A stretch of 64,000 nucleotides of DNA, taken from the NCBI RefSeq assembly GCF_008632955.1, contig NZ_CP043959.1, forward strand, positions 6,324,001 to 6,388,000. Direction: 5' to 3'. The stretch comes from Streptomyces tendae (lineage in GTDB: Bacteria; Actinomycetota; Actinomycetes; Streptomycetales; Streptomycetaceae). Under the pieces are notes generated by a model. It was given only the letters and a program-made list of their open reading frames with translations. It did not search any database and was not told where the DNA came from. A program made the translations under genes and the position numbers. Shown here piece after piece: positions 42,737 through 51,005 of the stretch (position 1 is its first letter; each line of letters starts with the position of its first letter).

Positions 42737-43621
42737 TCAGTCACGGACCGTAGCGCGGTGCTGTTCGTCGGCGTTGCCGCCCGCTCCGACCAGCCCGATG
42801 CGCAAGCCCTCGAGCCGGTGCCCGAACCGCCTCATCTCCCGTTGTCCGACCGTGCCGATGAGGGAGGGCAGATAGCCGCGGACGCTCTGCATGCCGCGCA
42901 GCCAGCCCTGCCCGTAGACGTGAGCGGACCGCCGCTCGATGCCGGCGACCAGCCGGTCCACGGCCGGGCCCAGCGGGTAGGTCTTGTTGGCCGGCCACGG
43001 CAGCCGCTGCCTCAACTCCCGCATGACGTCGTCCTGGTCGGCGCCGCGCACCATGTCGGTGTCGGTCCACGACAGGTAGCCGACGCCCACCTTCACGCCC
43101 CGGTGGGCGACTTCGGCGCGCAGGGCGTGCGCGTACGCCTCCACACCGGACTTGGAGGCGCAGTACGCGGTCATCATCGGCGCGGGGGTGATCGCGGCGA
43201 GGGACGCTATCTGGAGCAGGTAGCCGCGGCTCTCGGCGAGCAGCGGCAGGAACGCCCGTGCGGTGACGGCCGATCCGACGAGGTTCACCTCGATGACCCG
43301 CCGCCAGGCCTCCGGGTCGGACTCGGTGAACGGACCGCCGGTCGCCACACCGGCGTTGGCGACCACGATGTCCACGCGGCCGAACCGCTCGCGGACCTGC
43401 TCGGTGACCTGGGCCATCGCCTCGTGGTCGGTGACGTCGGCGCACCAGTGATCGCTGTCGCTGTGCAGCCGGGCGGAGACGTCCTTCAGCGCGTCCGGCT
43501 CCAGGCCGACCAGCGCCACCTTCACGCCGCGCGCGGAGAGTTTGCGGGCGAGCAGCTCCCCGACTCCGCGCGCCGCTCCGGTGACGACGGCGACCTTTCC
43601 TTCGAGACTGACCCTGCTCAT
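42737..43621 (-). CDS. Short-chain dehydrogenase/reductase
   Basis: This is a 294-residue classical SDR. The cofactor motif is VVTGAARGVGELLA, NAG is in VVANAGVATGG, and the catalytic Ser and YxxxK are in LQIASLAAITPAPMMTAYCASKSG. The acidic residue after strand 2 is lacking and replaced by GLEPDAL, which leaves cofactor choice open. The C-terminal ~60 residues after VDRLVAGIERRS extend the usual fold, as in SDRs found with lipophilic substrates. ATG at 43621 overlaps the stop of the upstream hydrolase gene (ATGA), making it the last gene of a three-gene coupled operon. Confidence 0.9.
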   Translation of the reverse strand: MSRVSLEGKVAVVTGAARGVGELLARKLSARGVKVALVGLEPDALKDVSARLHSDSDHWCADVTDHEAMAQVTEQVRERFGRVDIVVANAGVATGGPFTESDPEAWRRVIEVNLVGSAVTARAFLPLLAESRGYLLQIASLAAITPAPMMTAYCASKSGVEAYAHALRAEVAHRGVKVGVGYLSWTDTDMVRGADQDDVMRELRQRLPWPANKTYPLGPAVDRLVAGIERRSAHVYGQGWLRGMQSVRGYLPSLIGTVGQREMRRFGHRLEGLRIGLVGAGGNADEQHRATVRD

Positions 43622-44574
43622 GCGCTCTCCTCGGCGGGTGCGGCGGGTACGGCGGGCTGGCGGGGGCTCACATGGGCGGCGACGAGGTCACGGATCCGCC
43701 CGGTGACCAGGTCGGGCGCCTCGACGGGAGTCATGTGGCCGACGCCGGGCAGTTCGGTGACGCCGCGGCAGTCGGGCAGCGCGGCGGCGAGCGCGCGGGC
43801 GTGCACGGGCGGGGTGAGCCGGTCGGCGGTGCCGACGACGACCTCCACCGGCACCCGCAACCCCCGTACGTCCGCTTCGAGATCGAGGGAGGCGAGCACA
43901 TGGGACCAGGCGTGGCGCACGGTGCGCGGGCAGGCGTGCACGATGCGCGCGCAGGCCTCCACCATGTCCGGGGCCGAAGCGGGGCCCATGGTCGCGTACT
44001 TGAGGATGCGCCGGGCGGCCGGTGTGACCGGACCGAGCGGGGCCCGGCTGCCGAGGATGCGTCCGGTCAGCCAGGTCCGGGCTCTGCCCGGCCGCAGCGG
44101 CAGCACGGTCGACTCGGCGACCAGCTGCCCGCTGCCGGTGCTGCACAGCAGGACGGCGGCGGCGTGCTCGCGGAACGCGGGCCGTTGGGAGGCGGCCATC
44201 ACGGTCATGCCGCCCATGGAGTGCCCGGCGATCACGGCGCGTTCGCCGGGTGCGAGGGTGGCGGTGAGGACGGCCTCGAGGTCGTCGGCGAGCGCGTCCG
44301 TGGTGCACGCGGGGCTCGCGGGGCTCGCCGGGGTGCGCCCGTGTCCGCGCTGGTCGTAGGCGATCACCCGGTGGTCGGCGGCGAGTTCGCGGATCTGCGC
44401 GGCCCAGAAGGCGGTCGAGCAGGTCCAGCCGTGGGCGAGGACGACGGCGGGCGCGCCCTCGGGGCCGTGCACCTCGACGTGGAGTGCGGTGCCGTCGGCG
44501 GAGCGGGCGGTCAGCTCGCGGACGGCGGCGGGCGGGGCGTAACGCCCGCCGGTGGCGGGGGTGGGGCGGATCAC
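43618..44574 (-). CDS. Alpha/beta-fold hydrolase
   Basis: This is a 318-residue alpha/beta hydrolase. The oxyanion-region motif is LAHGWTCSTAFW, the nucleophile elbow is IAGHSMGGM (Ser ~130), the acid is probably the Asp of VGTADRLTPP and the catalytic His is in GVGHMTPVEAP. No signal peptide is present. GTG at 44574 overlaps the stop of the monooxygenase gene by 4 bp (GTGA) and its own stop overlaps the SDR start. Placed between a Baeyer-Villiger-type oxygenase and an SDR, it is likely an esterase or lactonase acting on the oxygenase product; that is inference from context. Confidence 0.9.
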   Translation of the reverse strand: MIRPTPATGGRYAPPAAVRELTARSADGTALHVEVHGPEGAPAVVLAHGWTCSTAFWAAQIRELAADHRVIAYDQRGHGRTPASPASPACTTDALADDLEAVLTATLAPGERAVIAGHSMGGMTVMAASQRPAFREHAAAVLLCSTGSGQLVAESTVLPLRPGRARTWLTGRILGSRAPLGPVTPAARRILKYATMGPASAPDMVEACARIVHACPRTVRHAWSHVLASLDLEADVRGLRVPVEVVVGTADRLTPPVHARALAAALPDCRGVTELPGVGHMTPVEAPDLVTGRIRDLVAAHVSPRQPAVPAAPAEESA

Positions 44575-46088
44575 GCGGACACCTCCGTGCTCTCGGCGGC
44601 GGTCGTCTCCCGCTCGGCGGGGGCGCGCAGCACGGCGTACTCGGCGAGGTCGACGCGGCGGGTGGCGCGCCGGAACTCGGCGGTCGTGCCGGGCCAGATG
44701 GTGGTGTTGCGGCCGCTCTCGTCCAGGTACCAGCTGGTGCAGCCGCCGGTGTTCCACACCGTGCGCTTCATCCGCTCCTGCACCCGGTGGTTCCAGGCAC
44801 GCACCGCGCCGGGGCGGGCGTCGAGGGCGGCCCGGCCTCCCAGGACGTCGAGCTGACGCAGGTAGTCGGCCATGTAGTTCAGCTGGGACTCGATCATCAG
44901 GATCATCGAGGAGTTCCCGAGGCCGGTGTTGGGGCCGATGATCGTCATCCAGTTGGGGAAGCCGGCCGCGGAGGCGCCGCGCAGCGCCTGCATGCCGCCG
45001 GACCAGGACTCGGCGAGGGTCTTGCCCTCCGGGCCGACGACCCGCTCGGCGATCGGCATGTCCGTGACGTGGAAGCCGGTGCCGAACACGATCGCGTCGA
45101 CCTCGGCCTCGGTGCCGTCGGCGGCGACCACGGTCGAGCCGCGCACCTCGCTCAGCCCGCTCGCGACGACGTCCACGTTGGGCTGCGCGAGGGCCGGGTA
45201 GTACGTGCTGGACAGCAGGATCCGCTTGCAGCCGATGCGGTAGTCCGGGGTGAGCTTGGCGCGCAGCGCCGGGTCCTTGATCGCCCGGGCCATGTTGCGC
45301 TTGGCCAGCTGCTCCACGAACCCGAGCTGGCCGGGGTGCTTGGTGAACGCCTGGACCTGCAGCTCCCGGATGCCCCACAGCAGTCCGCGGCGCATCTTGG
45401 TGGTGAAGGGCGCCGCCCGGTGCACGGCGCGCTCGGCGGAACCGATGGGCCGGTCCATGCGCGGCAGCACCCAGGCGGGGGTGCGCTGGAACAGCGTGAG
45501 CCGCTCGGCCTGCGGCTGGATCGCCGGCACGATCTGGATCGCGGAGGCGCCGGTGCCGACCATGGCGACGCGCTTGCCGCGCAGGTCGTAGTCGTGGTCC
45601 CAGCGGGCGGAGTGGAAGACCTTGCCGGGGAAGGTGTCCAGACCGGGGACGTCCGGCAGCTTGGGCTCGGACAGCGGCCCGGTGGCCGAGACGACGACGT
45701 CCGCGCTGAGGTCGCCGCTGCTGGTCTCGATGTCCCAGCACAGCCGCTCGCCGTCCCACGCCATCCGCTTCACCTCCGAGTCGAAGCGGATGTGCGGGCG
45801 CAGCCCGAACACGTCGGTGACGTGCTCCAGGTAGGCGCGGATGTGCTCCTGTCCGGAGAAGGAGCGCGGCCAGTCGGGGTTGGGCGCGAAGGAGAAGGAG
45901 TACAGGTGCGACGGCACGTCGCAGGCGCACCCTGGGTAACTGTTGTCCCGCCAGGTGCCGCCGACGCTGCCCGCCCGTTCCAGGACGACGAAGTCGGTGA
46001 TCCCTTCACGCCGCAGCCGTACGGCGGCCCCGAGTCCGCCGAATCCCGACCCGATCACCGCGACCCGTACATGCTCGTGCTCGGCCAT
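44571..46088 (-). CDS. Flavin-containing monooxygenase, Baeyer-Villiger type
   Basis: This is a 505-residue FAD/NADPH monooxygenase. The FAD-binding GSGFGG is near the N-terminus, the Baeyer-Villiger fingerprint appears as FPGKVFHSARWDHD (FxGxxxHxxxWD), and the NADPH-binding GTGASA follows. GTGFHVTD (ATG-type motif) is in the C-terminal half. It would insert oxygen next to a ketone to give an ester. ATG at 46088 has GGAGG 7 nt upstream. First gene of the coupled monooxygenase-hydrolase-SDR operon, divergent from a MerR gene with a perfect palindrome 32 bp upstream of the start. Confidence 0.9.
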   Translation of the reverse strand: MAEHEHVRVAVIGSGFGGLGAAVRLRREGITDFVVLERAGSVGGTWRDNSYPGCACDVPSHLYSFSFAPNPDWPRSFSGQEHIRAYLEHVTDVFGLRPHIRFDSEVKRMAWDGERLCWDIETSSGDLSADVVVSATGPLSEPKLPDVPGLDTFPGKVFHSARWDHDYDLRGKRVAMVGTGASAIQIVPAIQPQAERLTLFQRTPAWVLPRMDRPIGSAERAVHRAAPFTTKMRRGLLWGIRELQVQAFTKHPGQLGFVEQLAKRNMARAIKDPALRAKLTPDYRIGCKRILLSSTYYPALAQPNVDVVASGLSEVRGSTVVAADGTEAEVDAIVFGTGFHVTDMPIAERVVGPEGKTLAESWSGGMQALRGASAAGFPNWMTIIGPNTGLGNSSMILMIESQLNYMADYLRQLDVLGGRAALDARPGAVRAWNHRVQERMKRTVWNTGGCTSWYLDESGRNTTIWPGTTAEFRRATRRVDLAEYAVLRAPAERETTAAESTEVSA

Positions 46089-46119
46089 CCCAAAGCCTCC
46101 GCGCATCGCTCAGAACCAT

Positions 46120-46135
46120 GCCAGTGAACACTGGC
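46120..46135. promoter_or_regulatory. Perfect palindrome between the monooxygenase operon and merR
   Basis: GCCAGTG-AA-CACTGGC is a perfect 16-bp palindrome in the 132-bp divergent region, 32 bp upstream of the monooxygenase ATG. The central spacing suits a dimeric regulator, for which the adjacent MerR protein is the obvious candidate. Confidence 0.55.
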
Positions 46136-46220
46136 GCAATGGGGAGCGTAGAGCAGTGCCGTACTCATGGGTAGGGGGTGCGCGAGGAAAGTTACCGCCG
46201 GTACGGCCTAGGGTTCAGAT

Positions 46221-46886
46221 GTGGCAGACGACAGCGAGACACCCCCGCAGAAGCGCGAGTACCGCATGGCGGAGCTGGCCCGGCTGGCCGGCGTCACCGT
46301 GCGCACGCTGCGCTTCTACCGCGAGCGCAAACTGATCCCGCCACCGCGCCGCGAGGGCCGCATCGCCTGGTACGACGACCAGCACCTGGCCCGGCTGCGC
46401 ACCATCACGGCCCTGCTGGAGCGCGGCCACACCCTCAACGGCATAGCGGAGCTGGCGGAGGCCTTCGACCACGGGCGCGACGTCGGCGACCTGCTCGGCG
46501 TGGAGGTCCCCACCGAGGAGACCCCGGTCCGCCTCACCCCCGAGGAACTCGCCGACCACTTCGCCGGCGAGGTCACCCCGGAGAACCTGGCCGCCGCCCT
46601 GGACCTCGGCTACCTGGGCGTCGACGGCGAGGAGATCGTCCACATCAGCCGCCGCCTGCTGGAGGTGTCGTCCGCCCTGGTCCGCGAGGGCATCCCGCTC
46701 GGCGAGGTGCTCCGCACCGGCGCGGAGGTACGCGCCCACGCCGACGCGCTCGCCGACCTCTTCGCCGCCCTGATCCTCCGCCACGCCCCGGAGGAGACCC
46801 TGCACCGCCTGCGCCCCCTGGCACGCAGCGTGGTGGACGCGGAACTGTCACTGGCGCTGGACCGGCGGCTGCACCAGAAGAACTGA
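46221..46886 (+). CDS. MerR-family transcriptional regulator
   Basis: This is a 221-residue regulator. The MerR winged helix-turn-helix occupies ~residues 14-85 (YRMAELARLAGVTVRTLRFYRERKLIPPPRREGRIAWYDD). The remaining ~135 residues form a helical effector domain with no conserved cysteines, so a metal sensor is unlikely and an organic ligand is more plausible. GTG at 46221 is preceded by TAGGGT (46209-46214), 6 nt away, with no ribosome site, so the mRNA may be leaderless. Divergent from the monooxygenase operon, which it probably controls. Confidence 0.9.
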   Translation: MADDSETPPQKREYRMAELARLAGVTVRTLRFYRERKLIPPPRREGRIAWYDDQHLARLRTITALLERGHTLNGIAELAEAFDHGRDVGDLLGVEVPTEETPVRLTPEELADHFAGEVTPENLAAALDLGYLGVDGEEIVHISRRLLEVSSALVREGIPLGEVLRTGAEVRAHADALADLFAALILRHAPEETLHRLRPLARSVVDAELSLALDRRLHQKN

Positions 46887-46908
46887 GCCGGGGTAATACC
46901 CCGGGACC

Positions 46909-47721
46909 TCACCTGACGCCGTACCCGTAGACGACCGTCACCGGCGCGTGGTCCGACCAGCGTTCGGCGTGCGTCGCCGCCCGCTCCACGTACGCCTTCA
47001 CCGCGCGGTCCGCGAGCCCCGGGGTGGTCATCTGGTAGTCGATGCGCCATCCCGTGTCGTTGTCGAAAGCGCGCCCCCGGTACGACCACCACGAGTACGG
47101 GCCGTCGATGTCCGGGTGCAGGGCGCGCACCACGTCGACGTAGCCGCCGTCGGCCGGGTCCAGGACACGGGACAGCCACTCCCGCTCCTCCGGCAGGAAC
47201 CCGGAGTTCTTGGTGTTGCCGCGCCAGTTCCTCAGGTCGGCCTTCTCGTGCGCGATGTTCCAGTCGCCGCAGACCACGACCTCACGGCCGTCGGCGGCGG
47301 CCTTCACCCGCAACTCCTTGAGGTACGCCAGGAACTCCTCCATGAAGCGGACCTTCTCGTCCTGCCGCTCCGTGCCGACGTCGCCGGACGGCAGGTAGAG
47401 GGAGGCGACGGTCACACCGGGCAGGTCCGCCTCCACGTACCGGCCGCTGCCGTCGAACTCCGCCGAGCCGAAACCGACCCGCACCCGCTCCGGCTCGCGG
47501 CGGGTGTACAGCGAGACGCCCGCGCGCCCCTTGGCGGCGGCCGGCGCGTGCACCACGTGCCAGCCCTCGGGCTCCCGCACCGTCTCCGGGAGCTGCGCCG
47601 CCTCGGCCCGCACCTCCTGGAGGCACAGCACATCGGCGGAGGTACCGGCGAGCCACTCCACGAAGCCCTTCTTCGCGGCGGCGCGCAGTCCATTGACGTT
47701 GACAGAGGTCACAGTGAGCAC
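46909..47721 (-). CDS. xth: Exodeoxyribonuclease III
   Basis: This is a 270-residue exonuclease III/AP endonuclease of the EEP fold. Motifs seen are SVNVNGLRAA, LCLQEVRAE (metal-binding Glu), VVCGDWNIAHEKADLRNW (catalytic Asp and Asn) and YSWWSYRGRAFDNDTGWRIDYQMTT, ending with WSDHAPV (catalytic Asp-His). It removes 3' blocks and incises at abasic sites. GTG at 47721 lies 6 nt after a TATCGT -10 (47733-47728 on this strand), suggesting a leaderless mRNA; GTG 47712 is an alternative. It converges with the MerR gene across a 22-bp gap. Confidence 0.94.
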   Translation of the reverse strand: MLTVTSVNVNGLRAAAKKGFVEWLAGTSADVLCLQEVRAEAAQLPETVREPEGWHVVHAPAAAKGRAGVSLYTRREPERVRVGFGSAEFDGSGRYVEADLPGVTVASLYLPSGDVGTERQDEKVRFMEEFLAYLKELRVKAAADGREVVVCGDWNIAHEKADLRNWRGNTKNSGFLPEEREWLSRVLDPADGGYVDVVRALHPDIDGPYSWWSYRGRAFDNDTGWRIDYQMTTPGLADRAVKAYVERAATHAERWSDHAPVTVVYGYGVR

Positions 47722-47771
47722 CAGGGCACGATACACACGCGCTGGTCCGGGCATGTTTTACGGTGTTCGTC

Positions 47772-48248
47772 ATGGAAATCCGCCGGGTCCCCTACGACCA
47801 CCCCGACGCCGTGAAGCTGGACGCAGAGGTCCAGGCCGAGTACGACATCCGCTACGGCGACGGCGGCGACGCCACCCCGATGGACCCCGCGGACTTCGCG
47901 CCCCCCAACGGCACCTACCTGATCGCCTACGACGCGCTCGGCGTCCCCGTCGCCTCCGGCGGCTGGCGCGTCCAGGACGCCAACGACGAGGGCAACCGCG
48001 ACGGTGACGCGGAGCTGAAGCGCATGTACGTCGTCGAGCAGATGCGGGGCCTGGGCCTCGCCCGCCGCATCCTCGCCGCCCTGGAGGAGGACGCCCGCGC
48101 CGCCGGCCGCGTCCGCATGGTCCTGGAGACCGGCACCAAGCAGCCGGAGGCCATCGCCCTGTACACCTCCAGCGGCTACGAGCCCTGCGAGAAGTTCGGC
48201 TACTACCGCTTCCACGACGAGAGCCTCTGCTACGCCAAGACGCTGTAG
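47772..48248 (+). CDS. GNAT-family N-acetyltransferase
   Basis: This is a 158-residue acetyltransferase. Motif A is MYVVEQMRGLGLARRILAALEED (~residues 80-102) and motif B is EAIALYTSSGYEP, the standard GCN5 arrangement; the substrate is not predictable. ATG at 47772 is preferred over GTG 47763 because TACGGT (47759-47764) ends 7 nt before the ATG and would be a -10 for a leaderless transcript. It is divergent from xth. Confidence 0.88.
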   Translation: MEIRRVPYDHPDAVKLDAEVQAEYDIRYGDGGDATPMDPADFAPPNGTYLIAYDALGVPVASGGWRVQDANDEGNRDGDAELKRMYVVEQMRGLGLARRILAALEEDARAAGRVRMVLETGTKQPEAIALYTSSGYEPCEKFGYYRFHDESLCYAKTL

Positions 48249-48260
48249 GGCCCGCTCGGG

Positions 48261-48405
48261 TCAGGCGTGCCGGTGGTACGCCTTGTTGGCGATGCGCCAT
48301 CCTCCGCCGGCGCGGACCAGCAGGAAGACGTCGGGTTCGGTTGCGACGGCGATGTCCGCGTCGGGGTCGACGCGGGCTTCGGCCGGGGCGTCGATGAGGC
48401 CGGCC
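48261..48405 (-). pseudogene. C-terminal remnant of an NTF2-like (SnoaL-type) protein
   Basis: Reading on the minus strand gives about 46 codons ending ADIAVATEPDVFLLVRAGGGWRIANKAYHRHA before a stop at 48261-48263. That is a typical end of nuclear-transport-factor-2-like proteins, but the frame has no start and meets unrelated sequence near 48405. It appears to be a truncated relic. Confidence 0.55.
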
Positions 48406-48419
48406 GCGCCGCACGGGCC

Positions 48420-48590
48420 TCACCGAGCCCCGCCCTCGCCGTCCGCGCGGCTGCGCTCGTAGCCGGCGCCGACCGGGATGAGCCAGGCGGGCAGGATCAA
48501 ACCGCTGACCAGCCCGGCCCACGGACGGGGCACATGACGCCGGGCAAGCGCCGACAGGACGACCAGGATCACGGCCCAGCCGACCGGCAC
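48420..48590 (-). pseudogene. Membrane-protein fragment or very small membrane protein
   Basis: The frame from a GTG at 48590 encodes 56 residues, VPVGWAVILVVLSALARRHV then PRPWAGLVSGLILPAWLIPV and a hydrophilic end, giving two short hydrophobic helices. No ribosome site is seen. It looks like the tail of a larger membrane protein cut off near the tRNA gene. Together with the NTF2-like remnant it fills the ~500 bp beside the tRNA, with nothing else recognisable between 48591 and 48722. Confidence 0.4.
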
Positions 48591-48722
48591 CGGCCGCGCG
48601 CCACGTGGCGGAGAAGGCCGTCGGCCATCTGGAGCCTTCGCGGCAGCCGGTCCTGATGAGGCTTCATGCCGGGACCGTGCGGGCGGGAGACGGCGCCGCG
48701 GCAGCCACCGGTGACGACAAGT

Positions 48723-48757
48723 CGAAGCCCCGGCCGGGTAACCCGGCCGGGGCTTCG
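48723..48757 (-). terminator. Terminator of the tRNA-Ala gene
   Basis: A perfect 17-bp inverted repeat (48723-48739 with 48741-48757) lies 5 bp beyond the 3' end of the tRNA. With a minimal centre the real loop is probably GTAAC. Confidence 0.85.
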
Positions 48758-48762
48758 TTGCG

Positions 48763-48836
48763 TGGACCTGAGGGGATTTGAACCCCTGGCCCCCTCGATG
48801 CGAACGAGGTGCGCTACCGGACTGCGCCACAGGCCC
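48763..48836 (-). tRNA. tRNA-Ala (anticodon CGC)
   Basis: The minus strand folds as a 74-nt tRNA. The acceptor stem GGGCCTG pairs with CAGGTCC and includes G3-U70, the main alanine identity element; the D-arm is GCGCAGTCCGGTAGCGC, the anticodon arm is CCTCG-TTCGCAT-CGAGG with anticodon CGC (reads GCG), and the T-arm is AGGGG-TTCAAAT-CCCCT. The discriminator is A and CCA is not encoded. Confidence 0.93.
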
Positions 48837-48896
48837 TTGCAACGAGTGAAACTTTAGCATCCCGATCGGGGTGCTCAAAAATCCGTCGGCCGGGTG

Positions 48897-50153
48897 CTAC
48901 TCGTTCGCGGCCTTGGGACGCTCGCCGTCCTCGTACTGGTCGAACAGGGGGGTGCGGCCTCGCTCGCGGGAACGGCGGGCGGAGGCGGCGCGGCGGGCGT
49001 CGGTGCGGTCGTCGTCGGTGTCCCGGTCGTCGGGGACCGCCGGGTCCGGCTCCTCGGCGGCCGCCGCCTGCGCCTCGTCGGCCGGTACGGCGCTGGAGCG
49101 GGCCGAGCTCCAGGTGTCCGGGGCGCCGAGGTCCACGTCGCCGGAGGCGCGCGGGGCGACCGGGGCGGTCACGTACGTGGGGAGCGGCACCGGGACCGGG
49201 TCCCAGCTGTCGCCGCCCTGGCCGGGCCGCCTGCTGCGCTCGCGCTGCTGGTCGACCCACTCGGCGTGGTCGGTCTGCTCGACGAGCGCGCGCCGGTCGG
49301 CGGCGAGCGCGGAGAGGCCGGGGTCGGTGTCGGTGCCCGCTTCCGGGCCCTCCGGTTCGTCCGGGTCGGCCTCGTCGACGGCGGGACGGCGGCGGGGCCG
49401 CCGCTCGCGCAGCCGCTGTGCGGCGGCCTCGGCCTGGCGGCGGTCCATCTGGTAGGCGAACCGGCGGCGCTCCTGGGAGCGGAGGTAGCCGATGTAGACG
49501 CTGAGCATCACGGCGGGCACGCCCGGCGCCCACAGGAACGCCAGTCCGCCGACGGCGGCGACGATCGCGCCGAGGGTGAAGGCGAGGAACAGCATCGTGA
49601 TGGTGCGCCGACGGCGCGCGAGCACCTTGGAGCGCCGGGCGCGCTCGGCGGCGGCCTGCGCGCTCCGGTCGCGGCGGGCGTGGTCCGGGGCGCGGCGCGC
49701 GGCGGGGACGCGGCCCCGCGGATCCGTGCCCCGCGCGGCGGCCGGTTCGGGTACACGCGGTTCGGGCGCGCGCACTTCGGGGGCGGGTTCGGCGCGCTCC
49801 TGCGGGGCCCGGGCAGGGCGCTCGGGTTCCGGCCGCACCTCGGGGGCGGGCGGTACGGGCGCCTGGGTCTGCGGACGGGTCTGGGACACGGCGAAGGCCC
49901 GGACGTCCACCGAGTCGGTGATCGCATCCGGGTCGTGGACGCTTGGCTCCCCCTCGTCGGTGGAGCGCGTCCGCAGGTCCTTGGCGTACCGGCGCTCCAT
50001 GCCCGCCCGTCCGGACAGCAGTCGGATGGCGGTGCTGAAGCGTTCCGTCGGACGTGCCTCGTTCAGCTCGTCCTGCCTACGGAGCCACATCGGCACCAAG
50101 TAGGCGGCCCAGGCCCCGACAATGACTGCGTAGATGAGGCCGCTGCTGCTCAC
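48897..50153 (-). CDS. sepX: Septal membrane protein SepX (GlpR-like)
   Basis: This is a 418-residue protein with a membrane helix at the very N-terminus (SSGLIYAVIVGAWAAYLVPMW), followed by the conserved segment RRQDELNEARPTERFSTAIR. A long Pro/Glu/Arg-rich stretch, a second hydrophobic pair (TITMLFLAFTLGAIVAAVGG and VPAVMLSVYIGYL) at about residues 188-232, and an acidic disordered tail complete it. This matches SepX, needed for septum formation and sporulation in Streptomyces, and GlpR, the membrane receptor of gephyrin-like Glp in Corynebacterium. A glp homologue lies four genes upstream in the same block. GTG at 50153 is 7 nt from TACGGT, suggesting a leaderless mRNA. Confidence 0.8.
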   Translation of the reverse strand: MSSSGLIYAVIVGAWAAYLVPMWLRRQDELNEARPTERFSTAIRLLSGRAGMERRYAKDLRTRSTDEGEPSVHDPDAITDSVDVRAFAVSQTRPQTQAPVPPAPEVRPEPERPARAPQERAEPAPEVRAPEPRVPEPAAARGTDPRGRVPAARRAPDHARRDRSAQAAAERARRSKVLARRRRTITMLFLAFTLGAIVAAVGGLAFLWAPGVPAVMLSVYIGYLRSQERRRFAYQMDRRQAEAAAQRLRERRPRRRPAVDEADPDEPEGPEAGTDTDPGLSALAADRRALVEQTDHAEWVDQQRERSRRPGQGGDSWDPVPVPLPTYVTAPVAPRASGDVDLGAPDTWSSARSSAVPADEAQAAAAEEPDPAVPDDRDTDDDRTDARRAASARRSRERGRTPLFDQYEDGERPKAANE

Positions 50154-50267
50154 GTCTCACACCGTAGAGGGGTTTGCAGGAGGCCATAGGCCAATTGGGC
50201 CGGTGTGTCGCACGATCTGGCTGATATTTCGAACTTTTCTTGTGATGGATGCGATCAGACAGTCACC

Positions 50268-50290
50268 GGAACCCGGTAATTGCCGGTTCC
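50268..50290 (-). terminator. Probable terminator after rimJ
   Basis: GGAACCCGG and CCGGTTCC pair with one bulged C around TAATTG (50268-50276 with 50283-50290), 41 bp past the rimJ stop and upstream of the sepX promoter. Confidence 0.5.
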
Positions 50291-50330
50291 CAGACGGTCA
50301 CCTTGCGCCGCAATTCGAACGTGTATTCAA

Positions 50331-51005
50331 TTACTCGTGCGGGATTCCCCGTCCGTGCTGCTCGCGTCCGGGCAGCTCATGGCGGGACCGCTCCTGTGCG
50401 CGGGTCCGGCGCCAGCGGGCGAGCAGACCGTCGGGGACTTCCTCCGCGGTGAGGGCGAACACGAGATGGTCGCGCCAGGCGCCGTCGATGTGGAGATAGC
50501 GCGGTCGCAGCCCCTCCTCGCGGAATCCGAGTTTCTCCACGACCCTGCGGCTCGGCCCGTTCTCCGGGCGAATGCAGACCTCGATGCGGTGCAGTCCGAC
50601 CCTGCGGAAACAGTGGTCCACGACCATCGCCACCGACGTGGGCACCACGCCCCGGCCGGCCACCTCCTCGTCCACCCAGTAGCCGATGTGGCCCGAGCAC
50701 ATCGAGCCCCAGGTGATCCCGGCGACCGTCAACTGCCCGACGAGGCGCCCCCGGTACTCGATGACGAAGGGGAGCATGCGGCCCGCGTTCGCCTCGGAGC
50801 GCAGGTGGCGCACCATCTGCCGGTAGGTCGGGCGGTGGATGACCGGGCCACTGGGCGTGGGCGGCGGGATGGTCGCCTCCCAGGGCCGCAGCCAGTCCCG
50901 GTTGCGCCGGTTGACCTCGCGCCACGCCTTCTGGTCGCGCAGCTTTATCGGCCGGAGGACGATGTCGCCGTCCACCAGTTCCGCCGGCCAGTACGGGGCG
51001 TTCAG
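50331..51005 (-). CDS. rimJ: RimJ/RimL-type ribosomal-protein N-acetyltransferase
   Basis: This is a 224-residue GNAT protein with the RimJ/RimL pattern: DGDIVLRPIKLRDQKAWREVNRRNRDWLRPWE, SGHIGYWVDEEVAGRGVVPTSVAMVVDHCF, and HRIEVCIRPENGPSRRVVEKLGFREEG. It would acetylate the N-terminus of a ribosomal or other protein. The start is notable: CTG at 51005 overlaps the mog stop (CTGA) and has GGAGG 6 nt upstream, and it includes the APYWPAELVDGD region that I expect in homologues. The first standard start, GTG 50975, has a poor site and would remove this. Its last ~20 residues are basic and variable. Confidence 0.88.
   Translation of the reverse strand: MNAPYWPAELVDGDIVLRPIKLRDQKAWREVNRRNRDWLRPWEATIPPPTPSGPVIHRPTYRQMVRHLRSEANAGRMLPFVIEYRGRLVGQLTVAGITWGSMCSGHIGYWVDEEVAGRGVVPTSVAMVVDHCFRRVGLHRIEVCIRPENGPSRRVVEKLGFREEGLRPRYLHIDGAWRDHLVFALTAEEVPDGLLARWRRTRAQERSRHELPGREQHGRGIPHE

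Noticed and set aside
48261..48836. Integrated mobile element at the tRNA-Ala gene
   Set aside because: No integrase, excisionase, replication gene or repeated attachment site is present. Only small gene remnants were found.
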